Shown: in pieces, positions 45,401 to 55,086 of the stretch
How the letters are laid out: each line of letters starts with the position of its first letter
Position numbering within the stretch: position 1 is the stretch's first letter
Assembly (NCBI GenBank): GCA_029834535.1
Contig: JAQMWT010000119.1
Span: 62,001 to 126,000 of the forward strand
Source: Chrysophaeum taylorii
Taxonomy: Eukaryota; Sar; Pelagophyceae; Pelagomonadales; Pelagomonadaceae
Length of the DNA stretch: 64,000 nucleotides
Direction: 5' to 3'
Made by a program: the position numbers and the translations under genes
Notes under the pieces: generated by a model
The model's input: only the letters and a program-made list of their open reading frames with translations
The model's database searches: none
Told to the model about the DNA's origin: nothing

Positions 45401-48400
45401 CGACAGCAGGATCTCGGCGAGCTTTGACCGCTTCCACTCGGTCTGCTGTGTGGGCATTCGCACGTGATCGAGGAGCGTCTTGGCCAGCTCCTTGAGTGCG
45501 ATGATGACGGGCGAATCGCGCTGGTCGTCGATCGCGTCCAAGAGCTTGGGATGATGGTAGAGGATCCACGCCACGGCCTCGGGCTCGGCCTTGAGCATGG
45601 CGCTGTGCAGGATGCACTGGCCCGTTGGCGTGCGGAACGTCGCGAGATTCATGCTACGGGCGGCAGCCCACTTGACGAGAAAAAGCTTTTGCCAGAATGT
45701 GATGAGCTTCCGGGGTTTCGGCGAGGGCCATGCAATGAAGCCGGTGCTCCACTGCTTCGCGAGCAGCTCGTCCCACTGCTGCAAGAGCCGGAGGCCGAGG
45801 TTGGAGTCCTCGAGCACGTACGACTTGACGTCGAGACTCTCGGCGACGAGAGAGAGGACAAGGCTGTCGAGTTCGCGGATCGTAAAAGAACACGCGTCGC
45901 GGACAGCGTCGTGGACCCGTAGCAGATAAAGGAGCCGCACGGCGGTGTAGAGCACGAACGTGGACGCGAAGACGTCGAGCATCGACCTCGCGTAGCTTTC
46001 GTCCCTCGAGATGAGATCTAGCACGCCGCCGACGAGGAATAAGATGATGATGGTGGTCCGCGTCAGCTCGTCCAGCTGGCGCTCGTGCAAATACATGTAG
46101 GGGCGCTTCAACGTTGTGGCAATGCCAAAGCCGATGCAGACAAGCGCCGCGCCCAAGCACTGAGCCCACGGATGTTGCGACGCGCGAAGGAAAGTTATGA
46201 CGGCGCAGAAGACAAGATTCTCGCCGAGCAACACGACGCGCCAGAAGCTCGCGTTGCTCTTGAATGGTCTGATCAGGTATCCGAGCGCGCTCGTGTCGAC
46301 CACGGCGTCAATGTTCTCTATGAGAAGTTCGTGGTCGCGCGTGAACTCGTCGAACGAGATGGCGTATTCGTTCTTTGCGTGTAGGTACGAGTGCTTCATC
46401 TTTTCGATTTTTGCTGGCAGGCTTTTGCTGATGCGCCAGAGACCGGCGCGGGCTCCTCGCTCCATCTGTTCTAGGAGCGCGGTGCTGAGAGGTGTGTCGG
46501 CGACCCAGCGAAGCACCCATGCCCTAATTGCCCTGAACACGGGGTCGAGGTTGCTGCCGAGCTTGAGCACGCGCAACGTGCGGGCCATGCGCGCCATGCG
46601 CAGCATTCGTACACTCTTCAAGGCGCGGAGCGACCTAAGAAAGCTGACGTTCGTGCCACTGCCGACCAACACATCAAGGAGCCACAAAAGGATCAGCACG
46701 AAATCGAGGTTGTTAAAGCGCGACCGAAAGTAGTACCGCGGCGTGAACGCGATGATCTTCACCAGGAACTCGGCGACAAACAGGAGGCCAAGCGCCCAGG
46801 TCACCAGCAGATTCAGCGTGGTTTCACCCATGAGCTCTTCGAGCTCGGCTTGTAACACGAGCGGGGATAGCGACAATAAGACGGCCACCGTTATCGCGGT
46901 GTTGAAAAGTTTGCTCTGGCATATTCGATAGAGGCGCGCGCGAAGTCCGCGCTTGGGTGCGTTGAACTCGCGATGATCCGATACTTTGAAGAGCCGTTTT
47001 CGCTTTCGCTTCTTGCCAACGCTCCCGGACTGTAGTTCTTTCCGCCACCTCCGAGCATTCTTTGGAAAGAAGCAGCCGCAGAACGCGACGAGAGCCGTCC
47101 CCACGAAGCCAAAAAAACGGCGCGATGTCAACAACGAGAATGTACCGCTCGACTCGTGACGGCCCGTCTCCTCGAGATTCATCGCTTTAGGTGGAGACGT
47201 GTGGGTTCGCGGTTGCTTCTTTTTCTTTTTTTTGATTTTGGCTTTGCCGCCGCACAAGCTCGCGACGAGCCGCGCCAGGTGGCAGCTCGTGCAGATTGCC
47301 GACACGACAAACTTTAACACGCGACGCGCTGTTGCGACGACAAGCTCCAACGTGACCTTTGCTTCCTTCTGCGCGTCGTGCTTCCACAACCTTGCCGTGG
47401 TGATGAGGACGTGCTCGAGGCTGTACGCTTCGCACTCGGCCAGAACGTAGGTGAAACGGCGCCACGCAGTCTGATAGTTTTGCCACCACTCGCAGCTGTG
47501 GAGCTGCTTGGTTGCCGTGTAGGTGAGGTGCAAGACGGTTACCGGCAGGCCGGCACCGTAGAGAAAGAATGTGGCCACGGATACGGTGAAGACGAGAATG
47601 CCCGCGGACGTGTCGCAGTCGAGGCGACGTGTCGCTTCGTGTGCGTGGAAGGGGTGGGGTGGATAGCTGACGAAACCGGGCGGCGCGACGCGACCTCGTC
47701 TCGCGCGCGACGATTTCGGTCGGATGCGAGGAGGGAAGCTGACGTAGTAGCAGGCGATGTGGCGGTAAGTATTTTCGAGCGGCTCGTGCATCGTCTCGCC
47801 ACTGTGTCGGGTCCAGACTTTGGCCGAGTAGACTGGCCGCATCCCGCCGGCGACGTACAAACACGTCGGGAGATACGTGAGAAACAGCAGGACAAAACAA
47901 AGCGTGCTCTTGGCGCTCACCGTTTCTTTGAGCAGCACGATCGCCGCGTAGGACCGGTTGTGGGTGACTTTCGCGCGGAAATGCGCGCGCCAGGCCGACG
48001 CGAGCACGACAAAGATTATCCAGACGTAGAGAGCGAACGTCCCGCCGACCATCAACATCGCGTTGGCGTGCTCGAAGTGTCCTTGGCTGCCGTAGGTGAG
48101 GAAGGCGATGCCCGCGGGCACTCCGACGACGACGAGGCTCGCGACGAGAGCATAGGCGAACGAGCGCGGGATGCCGAGCCTGAACCAGCGTTCGACATAA
48201 AGCAGCATCCAACGATCCGTGATCTTAGGATCGGTGTAGTCGTCGATTTCCCAGAGTCGGAACAACGACGCGAGGAGTACGGCGCTGAGCGCGATCGATG
48301 ACGCGTAATTGACGACGTCGCGATAAAAGTACAAGTCGACGGCGGATCGTGGCATCCACTGGCTCGCTCGTTCGACCAGGGTCCACGGTCCGTTGCGGAG

Positions 48401-49522
48401 GCCCTCCGCCTTATCGTCGCGGTGGCGGCGGCGGCGGTGGAGGTGCTTTTGGACGTAGGTGAGCGGATAGAGATGTCCGTCGAGGACGCGCGTCGTCCAG
48501 TCGACGAGGAACTTGAACCCGGGTGGCCAATCCACGTCCATGGACGCCACAAGTCCTAGCATCTGCAAGAAATGGATCGTCCGCTCGAGTTTATAGACTT
48601 GCGAGCCGTGCTTGAAATCCGGGGAAGACTGCTGCTGCTTCTGCTGCTTGCTTTTCGGACTGACGACGTCGTCGTCGGCGGCGGCGGGCGCGTCGCCCTC
48701 CGACCACGGCGGCTCCTCCTCCTCCTCCTCCTCCTCCTCCTCCTCCGTGGCGAGGTCCGCAATAATCGTTTCTGGCTGCGAGGCTTCGATGCTGTCCAAA
48801 ATAGCCGAGACGCCTTTTGTCAGCGATAAGTCGTCGAGGTCGATCGTGAAGCCGACGTCGGCGTCTCCGAGGCGAGAGCGCCAGACAAAGGCCGAGAAGC
48901 GCTCGCGATACTTGAAGACGCTGTCGGCCATGCGCAAGAGGTCGAGCTGGCGTTGTTGGAGCGAGATCGAGGGGTCGACCTTTGCGGGGGGTTTGCGACA
49001 CGTGATGTGAGAGACCTTCTCCTTGGCCGCCTCGAGGTCCTGGGGCGTCTCGCGCTCGATCTCGAACTCTTCTTTCTTCGGCTTGGATTTGTGGTACCGT
49101 TCCTCGAGCATCACGATTTTTTTCGGGTGGTCGAGAACCGATGCGTCAAGCTGTTCTGTCGCCATGAGCTTGGCGACCTGGGACGCGTCGATGCCGGCTT
49201 TTGCCATTCTGATGTAAACCCGGAGCTCGGGATGGTCCCTGGCCTCGACGAGGACGGTCCCCGGCGGAAACATGGGTTCGACATCCTCGACGACCGGTTC
49301 TTGTGGCGACGGCGCGTCGTCGAGCGTCTCGGGCACCTCCTCCTCCTCCTCGATTTTGGCAGCGTTCTTCGCGACGTATCGCCACGAGGTGCCGACCTTG
49401 ACGAGTCGCTCGACGAGGTCCTGTCGCTCGCGCCGCTCCCGGGTAACGTCATCCTCGACGGGGACGACGATTTTCTTCCGCCGGTCGCGCTTGAGCCGGA
49501 CCTTCTTCCGGACGGGCTTCAT
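42431..49522 (-). CDS. Giant membrane protein with voltage-sensor-like domain and ribonuclease-inhibitor-type LRRs
   Basis: An uninterrupted 2363-residue frame from the ATG at 49522 (MKPVRKKVRLKRDRRKK). Order: a charged cytoplasmic region with an acidic run; a first membrane cluster (~395-560, for example ALVASLVVVGVPAGIAFLTY) and another segment near 640-670; a four-helix voltage-sensor-like unit (~865-975) with S2-like LFVAEFLVKII, S3-like NLDFVLILLWLLDVL and S4-like SLRALKSVRMLRMARMAR, with Arg/Lys every third position; then further membrane helices (~1090-1210). A helical linker precedes about 28 LRRs of the NLR/RNI type (~1490-2320; LDLSxNxLG, IAxALxxNxTL). No ion-selective pore loop is evident right after S4. 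A Pro/Arg-rich stretch around residue 600 may be an unspliced in-frame intron. It could be a voltage-sensing or channel-like signalling protein; function unknown. Confidence 0.8.
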   Translation of the reverse strand: MKPVRKKVRLKRDRRKKIVVPVEDDVTRERRERQDLVERLVKVGTSWRYVAKNAAKIEEEEEVPETLDDAPSPQEPVVEDVEPMFPPGTVLVEARDHPELRVYIRMAKAGIDASQVAKLMATEQLDASVLDHPKKIVMLEERYHKSKPKKEEFEIERETPQDLEAAKEKVSHITCRKPPAKVDPSISLQQRQLDLLRMADSVFKYRERFSAFVWRSRLGDADVGFTIDLDDLSLTKGVSAILDSIEASQPETIIADLATEEEEEEEEEEEPPWSEGDAPAAADDDVVSPKSKQQKQQQSSPDFKHGSQVYKLERTIHFLQMLGLVASMDVDWPPGFKFLVDWTTRVLDGHLYPLTYVQKHLHRRRRHRDDKAEGLRNGPWTLVERASQWMPRSAVDLYFYRDVVNYASSIALSAVLLASLFRLWEIDDYTDPKITDRWMLLYVERWFRLGIPRSFAYALVASLVVVGVPAGIAFLTYGSQGHFEHANAMLMVGGTFALYVWIIFVVLASAWRAHFRAKVTHNRSYAAIVLLKETVSAKSTLCFVLLFLTYLPTCLYVAGGMRPVYSAKVWTRHSGETMHEPLENTYRHIACYYVSFPPRIRPKSSRARRGRVAPPGFVSYPPHPFHAHEATRRLDCDTSAGILVFTVSVATFFLYGAGLPVTVLHLTYTATKQLHSCEWWQNYQTAWRRFTYVLAECEAYSLEHVLITTARLWKHDAQKEAKVTLELVVATARRVLKFVVSAICTSCHLARLVASLCGGKAKIKKKKKKQPRTHTSPPKAMNLEETGRHESSGTFSLLTSRRFFGFVGTALVAFCGCFFPKNARRWRKELQSGSVGKKRKRKRLFKVSDHREFNAPKRGLRARLYRICQSKLFNTAITVAVLLSLSPLVLQAELEELMGETTLNLLVTWALGLLFVAEFLVKIIAFTPRYYFRSRFNNLDFVLILLWLLDVLVGSGTNVSFLRSLRALKSVRMLRMARMARTLRVLKLGSNLDPVFRAIRAWVLRWVADTPLSTALLEQMERGARAGLWRISKSLPAKIEKMKHSYLHAKNEYAISFDEFTRDHELLIENIDAVVDTSALGYLIRPFKSNASFWRVVLLGENLVFCAVITFLRASQHPWAQCLGAALVCIGFGIATTLKRPYMYLHERQLDELTRTTIIILFLVGGVLDLISRDESYARSMLDVFASTFVLYTAVRLLYLLRVHDAVRDACSFTIRELDSLVLSLVAESLDVKSYVLEDSNLGLRLLQQWDELLAKQWSTGFIAWPSPKPRKLITFWQKLFLVKWAAARSMNLATFRTPTGQCILHSAMLKAEPEAVAWILYHHPKLLDAIDDQRDSPVIIALKELAKTLLDHVRMPTQQTEWKRSKLAEILLSDQIQHYRVPWSLPHFRALGDIAVPLYGELVQQLALALNLRPPPGFVRVSKWLHYPGDIPDFLAQCFLACRDRVELPRCELGDVGSRTIQALLGALEMAQTSITRESNFFTFYPIHIVRFVAPHNRLRDDAGLAVARALDGNTSVVYLDLRYNHLGDDAGVALAEALGQNATLTTCSLAHNRLQAESGEAFARLLKENKKQGSLRSLSLANNRLGPRIFWRNRLARACVASSGPALCAALRHNQRLTHFDVSNNNLGAEAAIELDKSFRRHLFSPLVSLGFSGNNLAGEGGKALAHALTSRVCLTQLDAARNNFGSAVGLPFAAAIKKNSQLVALDLSQNCLGTKVGRAIALALHENQTLTSIEAADNGFGPDAFRAFASLLGKGKTLAYVGLSANRFGAQSFEGGETAGVGAALGEALEVNHTLTGLDLRGAHVSCEELLAILTGFANNRSLVHVALDGQEFDNACVLQLTNSLDRQRRRTRTASARPPSRGTAAAALMNFGGLAESRVFSGLCSVGLNNCKFGARAGPVAVSALMSLMNLTELHLAGNAMGSKLGEHVGDFLSSQQGACRITKLDLSANSIGETGGLPLARAMEVNTSLTDIDLSDNGLTPAVGTALADALCELVESGFVARPAHCVRLALAKNEIGTDAARDIFFALRSPVTQEINLSHNDIGPDAGESVSECLRRNTIQWRSLNLASNKLCKDGVNPIFWALRRNSSLAYLSLADNNVGPDFGTERDEIGDYGNSCAAAIEHNYALVSLDLAENGISFECGIGVTQALKENPALTELNFEGNHLDHQSGIAIADKLEDDGNLRSLILSRNDIGWEGGLAIATKLEANKALLYLDLSFNSLGTNGPTAGVALADMICKNAYLRHLDCEGNLLGPEAGMAIAQALAKNNTLLTLNARDNHFDSDVGTAFLSHLADNAALVDLQLSIEEVSTDVCLDIAALCKARATTSSMGRLDMEQRMVNQARRRSRRPKGPRRSKA

Positions 49523-49613
49523 ATCTTCTTCTTCTTAAATGTTGTAAGTCTAACGTGTCGCATCCTCACTAACCCTCACGCACTTTAACGTTTTGACGAC
49601 GACGACGACGACG
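49523..49613. promoter_or_regulatory. Short bidirectional intergenic region
   Basis: 91 bp separate the divergent start codons of the voltage-sensor/LRR gene and the Obg gene. It ends in a (GAC)n run. Promoter function is inferred from layout only. Confidence 0.35.
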
Positions 49614-50912
49614 ATGCGTCGGTTCGCGGATCGCGCGCGCGTGTGCGTCCGAGGCGGGGCCGGCGGCAAGGGGAGCGTGGCATGGGATCCGATTCGCGGG
49701 GCTCGCAAGGGGTTCGGGAAGCGGCCGACCGGGGGTTCGGGGGGTCGCGGGGGGGACGTGATCGTCGCGGCGACCGAGTCGTTGGACTCGTTGTCGTCCA
49801 TGCCAGGAAGCGTGGTGTGCGCCGGTGGAGGCGCCAACGGGGAGCGGCGCATGCGGCACGGCATTCGCGGCGAGAACACGACGCTGTTTGTTCCGTGCGG
49901 GACCGTCGTTCGCGCGAGCGACGACGACGATCCCGAGAAAGACGCGTCGACGGAGGTTCACAATCTCACCACGGCGGGGTCGTCGGCGGTGGTCGCGCGC
50001 GGAGGGCGCGGCGGGCGCGGAAACGGCGTGACGCGGACGCGGGCGTACCAGAACAAGTACGAGCGCGGACCGCCGACGCCGGGACGGAGCTTTGGCCACG
50101 TTCTGGGTCAGCCGGGCGAGGCTCGAACGCTCGACCTCGAGCTCCGGACGATCGCGGACGTCGGTCTGGTCGGAAAACCGAATGCCGGAAAGTCGAGCCT
50201 GCTGCGCGCCCTGAGCGCCGCCGAGCCGGAGGTCGCGGCTTACCCCTTCACAACGCTCCGGCCGCACGTAGGGGTCTGCGAGTTGTGGAAGCGGAGGGAA
50301 GGTGCCGTCGTTGATCGCGACGCCCTGAGGATCGCCGACGTCCCCGGTCTCGTCGAGGGCGCCGCCGAAGGTCGTGGCTTGGGATTAGACTTTCTGCGCC
50401 ACGTGTCGCGCACCAAAGCGCTCGTCTTCGTGGTCGACGCCTCGCGAGGTTTCGGGGCAGCTATCGAAGACCTCGTCGTCGTCGCCAGCGAGATTGCCGC
50501 GTCCAAGTGTCACGCGCGACCGCCCCCCGCCCTCGTTTTCGCCAACAAACTCGACCTCGTCCGCCATCGCGCGAACCTAGTGCGACAACTCCGCGACGCC
50601 ATACTCCAGCACTCCTGGGCGCCCGCCTTCATGGATGTACTCGGAGGCAGCGCTCTCACCGGCCTAGACATCCCCGCCCTGGTAAGATGAATTCCTTTTG
50701 ACTCGCCGACGACGCCTCTCCAGGCCCTTCGCCTCCACCGCCTTGTCCGCGTCGACCTCGAGGTCCACGACCAGTTCCAGGGAGAAGAAGAACGAGGAGA
50801 AAACCCCAAAATCGGGGACGGCGGCGGCGGCGTCATGCGACCTCGACCGCTTCCGGCTCCTCGAACCTCGAGGCCTTCTTCTTCTTCTTCTTCTTCTTCG
50901 TCGTCGTCGTAA
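49614..50912 (+). CDS. Obg-family GTPase, two exons
   Basis: Exons 49614-50681 and 50724-50912, with a 42-bp GT-AG intron (GTAAGATG...CTCTCCAG), give 418 residues. The N-terminal Obg fold has glycine-rich turns (CVRGGAGGKGS, GGSGGRGGDV, GGRGGRGNG). The G domain has G1 GKPNAGKSS, a TT-containing switch I (AAYPFTTLRPHVGV), G3 DVPGLVEGAAEGRGLG and G4 NKLD. Such proteins (ObgE, GTPBP5/10, plastid ObgC) bind the large ribosomal subunit and act in its assembly, here presumably in an organelle. Without splicing the frame would end two codons after the exon; splicing adds a 62-residue tail ending in a serine run from TCT/TCG repeats. Confidence 0.92.
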
Positions 50913-51714
50913 ATACAAAGCTATCGACTCGGCGGAATTTGGGTAGTGGTGGTCCCACTCGGTCTCTCCGAGTTGTTACGGGTTCTTGCTCGCTGTGACT
51001 TGGAAGCTACCTGCGACGGTGCTTGCGCAGGCAGAGCATTCTCTGCCCACTTTGTGGCCGCATCTATATACCGTGTCTTCATCTCCATACGATCGAGAGT
51101 TGGGAAAGTCAGGCCGGAAAATTTTGTCGAGCGAAACAACACCGCGCGTCGTCGTCGTCGACAGAGTTGGGCGTCCTTTGGCAGGAGATGCACTGGGAGG
51201 CCTTTTTACCCCTTTCCTTTGGAGGAGATCCTGCCTTGCAGGGTCAGCGAGCGCGCTCTTTTACATGGAAATTTCATTCCGATGGGCTTCCTATTCCAGT
51301 CCTCCGCGTGCTGCTGCTGCTTGTCGCGCTGCTTCAGCATCCTCTGCTTGCTACGTGTCGCTGGCGTTCTATGTCGCCTCGTCTGCTGCCAGATTCGGCA
51401 CAGGCCCGAGGCTCTTCACTCTACTGTAGACAATATAAACCACCACCACGCTATAAGTGGCCGAACCAAGCAGGTTGTTGGGATTTATTTATTTAATTAA
51501 TTTCTGAGAGCACAATCTACGAGCGACCTCAACGTCGGCACCTTACGCGGTGCTTCAATCCCTTGAGTAGTAGGTATGCGGCAACTCCGCTTTGGTAGCC
51601 CCCCCCAAAGAAAAGAAACGCTCATGCACGTTGTCCAACCACCTACGTGATGACGGCGATTCGCGAGAACAACACGTCTCCTGCGACGACCTTTTTCGAG
51701 CGGCCTAATCGCTC
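50913..51714. other. Intergenic, no gene recognised
   Basis: Three overlapping plus-strand frames are open between about 50946 and 51500, but none resembles a known protein. No repeats or RNA genes seen. Confidence 0.35.
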
Positions 51715-52032
51715 TCATATTCCAATCAAGCCCATTTGGTTGAAGATGATGATGAGGAGAAAGGGAAAAAAGATGCTGACAAGGCCAATGATAACTAGGG
51801 GGTCTTTGAGTTTGTCGGTTGCCGAGAGCGATTCGAAATTGCTCGCAAAGTACTCATCGGGCTCGTTCTCGCGCGTTAGCTTCGGCTTTTCATCATCGTC
51901 GCCAGCGCCAAAGGCCATGTAGGCTGGGCCGCCGCTGTGACGCCTCGTCACCTTTTGCAGCCCCTGGGAGGGTACAAGCGCCAACGCGCTGCCGAGCAGC
52001 ACGGCGGCGGCGAACAACAGACTACGCGCCAT
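51715..52032 (-). CDS. Small, probably plastid-targeted single-pass membrane protein
   Basis: 105 residues from the ATG at 52032. The N-terminus MARSLLFAAAVLLGSALA is a signal peptide, followed by a hydroxylated/basic stretch (VPSQGLQKVTRRHSGGPA) of the kind that forms bipartite plastid targeting in algae with complex plastids. The mature part is acidic (DDDEKPKLTRENEPDEYF) and ends with one hydrophobic helix (PLVIIGLVSIFFPFLLIIIF). It resembles small thylakoid subunits in layout, but I cannot name it. It is divergent to the next gene, 62 bp between starts. Confidence 0.6.
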   Translation of the reverse strand: MARSLLFAAAVLLGSALALVPSQGLQKVTRRHSGGPAYMAFGAGDDDEKPKLTRENEPDEYFASNFESLSATDKLKDPLVIIGLVSIFFPFLLIIIFNQMGLIGI

Positions 52033-52094
52033 CACGCGCACTTCAACTTACGCCTCGATTGATAGAGCCGTTTTGTAGCCGTTCCAAGGATACG

Positions 52095-52640
52095 ATGATG
52101 CTCCATCATCATCATGACCGGGGGTCGACGCGTTTGACGGAGAGCAACACGACACTAACGCGCGATGTTGGGATCGAGCTGCGCGAAGCGCCACCGCCAT
52201 CCATCAGGGCAAGCCGCGATGAAGAGGAGGTCTTGTTGGTAAAGGCTGACAAAGAGAGCCACGTCGAGGAGTTGCGGCAAGCGTTGTGCGTGGCGGCGAC
52301 GCGCGCCAAGTCGATCGAGTTGCGACGCGCCGACTCGATCTGCGAGGGGCATCGGCGAGCCCTCGCTCATCGAGATGCCGAGGCGATGGCGCTGCGGCAC
52401 ATCAACTGTCTTCTTGCGCACGCTGCGAGGCGCGGCGGAGGCGAGAAGATGCCGCTTCTCTTGCCCGCGGCCGTCCACAAATACGGCGCTGTGCTCGTTG
52501 GCGTCGCGCGCGAGGCGCGCATCGGACCGGAGCCGCTCGACCCGCTTGTTCACGACGAAGCGCGCTTGATGAACTTTATCGCGCACTTCCTCGACGTGGC
52601 CGCGGAGAAGTACGACCGACGCAGTCCCGCGGAACTGTGA
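52095..52640 (+). CDS. Unknown 181-residue protein
   Basis: Starting at ATG 52095 (MMLHHHHDRG), the frame encodes a helical, charged protein: DEEEVLLVKADKESHVEELRQ-like helices, a middle rich in Ala/Arg/His, and a C-terminal segment VHKYGAVLVGVAREARIGPE then LMNFIAHFLDVAAEKY. The frame is open further upstream, but that part is Arg/Pro-rich and overlaps the divergent gene, so it is treated as a shadow. No family is recognised. Confidence 0.5.
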   Translation: MMLHHHHDRGSTRLTESNTTLTRDVGIELREAPPPSIRASRDEEEVLLVKADKESHVEELRQALCVAATRAKSIELRRADSICEGHRRALAHRDAEAMALRHINCLLAHAARRGGGEKMPLLLPAAVHKYGAVLVGVAREARIGPEPLDPLVHDEARLMNFIAHFLDVAAEKYDRRSPAEL

Positions 52641-53217
52641 CGTTATGATGCCCCTGCATAGTTGACTATGTGGCGTGTATGGCGTGTTCGCGATCATGTA
52701 TGTTTTCGAGCGTCATACTCCTTCCGTCATCACCAACAAAGAGGGACGTGGCGCGCAATCATTTTGTTATTAGTCGTCCTCGATCGTTCCCGTGGCCAGA
52801 CGGGCCGGTGAAGAAGAAGTAGAAAAAAGGGCAAAACCCCGGGTGTGTTTGTTGTCAACCGGTGTCGGATGGGGACCGCTATGCGTCGCTCGCCACGCCA
52901 TTGGAATCTGGCGCGCGCGCGAAATGAATCTAAGTTTAAAATGCGGCTCTGGTTTTATAGCGCGAGCTCTAGAAATTCTATTGTTTTGGTGTGCGAAAAG
53001 ACAGAAGAAGGAAGTTCGTCCTCGTCTCGACGCTGATGGGTCGAGCTCGCACCTCGCTCTCCCGCGCCCTATCTAGCTTGCGCACTAGGTATCTTCAGTC
53101 AAAGCGGCAAGCGCGAGCATTAGCACTTAGTGTCGCTCGTTGCGAGCGCATAAATAACCACCAGGCTGCGGGGTAGCCATCTATGTACTGTGATGGCAGC
53201 CTGCTCAAGTTCGACGC
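52641..53217. other. Intergenic, no gene recognised
   Basis: No supported gene or repeat; short overlapping frames only. Confidence 0.35.
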
Positions 53218-53347
53218 TTACACAGGATGTGTAGAGAACTCTACCGTCGTGCTCAAATACCAGGTCATCCAGACTCTCGGTGTCCAGCGACTGATCGGCA
53301 CGTCTTCGAAGGTCCCATCACCGTTGAATCTCCGAACAGTGATGTCC
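53218..53347 (-). pseudogene. C-terminal fragment of the Helitron-split gene
   Basis: Minus-strand frame ITVRRFNGDGTFEDVPIS then TPRVWMTWYLSTTVEF, ending at a stop at 53218. It abuts the 5' end of Helitron-like copy 6 and is probably the continuation of the OTU-motif gene on the other side, though one frame change is needed. Confidence 0.4.
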
Positions 53348-55086
53348 TAACTACTAATCGACAGATGTTTGTCTGTTTGTTTGTCTGTTTGTTTGTCTTT
53401 AAATGTCGTCTGTTTGTCCTTACTACTAATCGACAGATGCTTCCTTACTACTAATCGACAGATGTTTGTCTGTTTGTTTGTCTGTTTGTTTGTTTGTCTT
53501 TATATGTCGACTGCTAAGAGGGGGTGGGGGGAGCATGAAGGATGTGGGTTTGTTTGTTTGTCTTTAAATGTCGACTGCTTGTTTGTCTATAAATGTCGAC
53601 TGCTAAGAGGGGGGTGTGTGTGACTGCTTGTTTGTCTTTAAATGTCGACTGCTAGAGGGGGGTGGGAGGGATGGGTGGGTTTGTGGGGTATGATGATGCC
53701 TGACGGGCGGAGATAAGCGGCCTAGTCGGGGTCATCGCCGAGGCGTGGGGCAGGCGAAGAGAGGACGGGCCCCGCACGTAGGTCGTACGCATGCTGCCGC
53801 CGGACGTATGTGCGACGAAGGGTGACGTCCTGCTGGGATCGGGCGGCCTGGGTGGGGTTCCCCGAGGCGGCGACATGGGTGAGGGCGGTGAGGGCACAGC
53901 GAGCCCGGCCTAATGCGTTGGCGATCCCCCACTCACGGTAGATGCGGCGAGTTTGGGCCGCCTTTGCCTCTGTGAAGTTGGCGCAGCCGCTTGTCACCCA
54001 GGTTCGCGCAGCGATGCGCTCTGCGCATGTTTGGGCGAGAGCGTGGCACGCCGCGCTGGCCTCACCGAAGGCACCAAAGACGAGGCCGGCGACTGCTTGT
54101 TTGTCCCCCGATTTAGGGTAAGGATCATGTAGGCCCGCGAGCCAGACATTGATCCTCCAAGCCGTCTGCGGCGACCTCGCAGACTGTTTCCACGACCCGC
54201 GGCGGCTCTTTCAGCGCGCCATTCTCACGCCCCGTCGAAACGATGTTGTCGATGCTGACAACGCGCGCGTGACCGCGGCCTTTTTTGCCGGAGACGAGGC
54301 GTCGGAGTTCTTTTCGGCCGACTAGGTTTGGTCGGAAGACGACGCCTCGCTCTTGACAGTCGAGTTTTCAACTCCCTGACAACCAACGGCATGCTGACTT
54401 TGATCGCGAGCTTAAAGGCTTCGCAACCTCGACCCGTCGCACGGCCACTGCAACGGTACCAGATACATGATCGATCGTGTCGTTGTCACCGAGGCTCCTC
54501 CAACCTGTATCCCTTAAGGCCCGCCTACGCCAAACGATCAACAAGAGCCAGGACCAGACGCCCCGCGAGGTCCGCGTCCTCTTACCCACAAGCCCGTCTT
54601 CTGTCACGTCCAGCTCTACGTGGCTCTCTGTCGATCGGCAACCCCGAGAATATACTCTTCTGAGTCGACGACTCCGCCCTACCCCACACGTGCTGCGCAA
54701 TACCGATAAGCCCCCTCCCGGCGTCTACACGCGCACTGTAGGTGAACTTACTGGGGCCACGTGGACTTACTGAGGTTTGAGATTGGGACTAGGTGAATAT
54801 AGTGACCAGGTGAACTTACTGGGACCAGGTGAGCTTACTGGTGGTTTTAGAGTAAACTGAAAGGTTAGCGGCGTGTGCGGATCGAAGCAGCTTAGATTGG
54901 CGGAGGCGACAGCGACGAGCTCGAAGGAGTGGTGTGAGCACGAGTGGGTTTACGCTACTGGGGTTAGAGATTTGGACTAGGTGGTGAACTTACTGACCAG
55001 GTGAACTTACTGGGACCAGGTGAACTTACTGGGGTTAGAGATTGGGACTAGGTGAACTTACTGGCGAACTTAATGGCCTGCACTTG
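53348..55086 (+). mobile_element. Helitron-like element, copy 6
   Basis: TAACTACTAATCGACAG at 53348 to CCTGCACTTG at 55086. The 5' end is partially duplicated: TTACTACTAATCGACAG recurs near 53430 and 53448. It contains the last ~372 bp of the antisense RT (53722-54093), joined by deletion to the helicase remnant (~54152-54740) and the GGTGAACTTACTGG minisatellite. Confidence 0.82.

Noticed and set aside
46085-47450. Plus-strand frames inside the voltage-sensor gene
   Set aside because: They lie opposite a continuous 2363-codon frame with recognisable domains.
51819-52094. N-terminal extension of the 181-residue protein from 51819
   Set aside because: It is Arg/Pro-rich and antisense to the plastid-type protein at 51715-52032.
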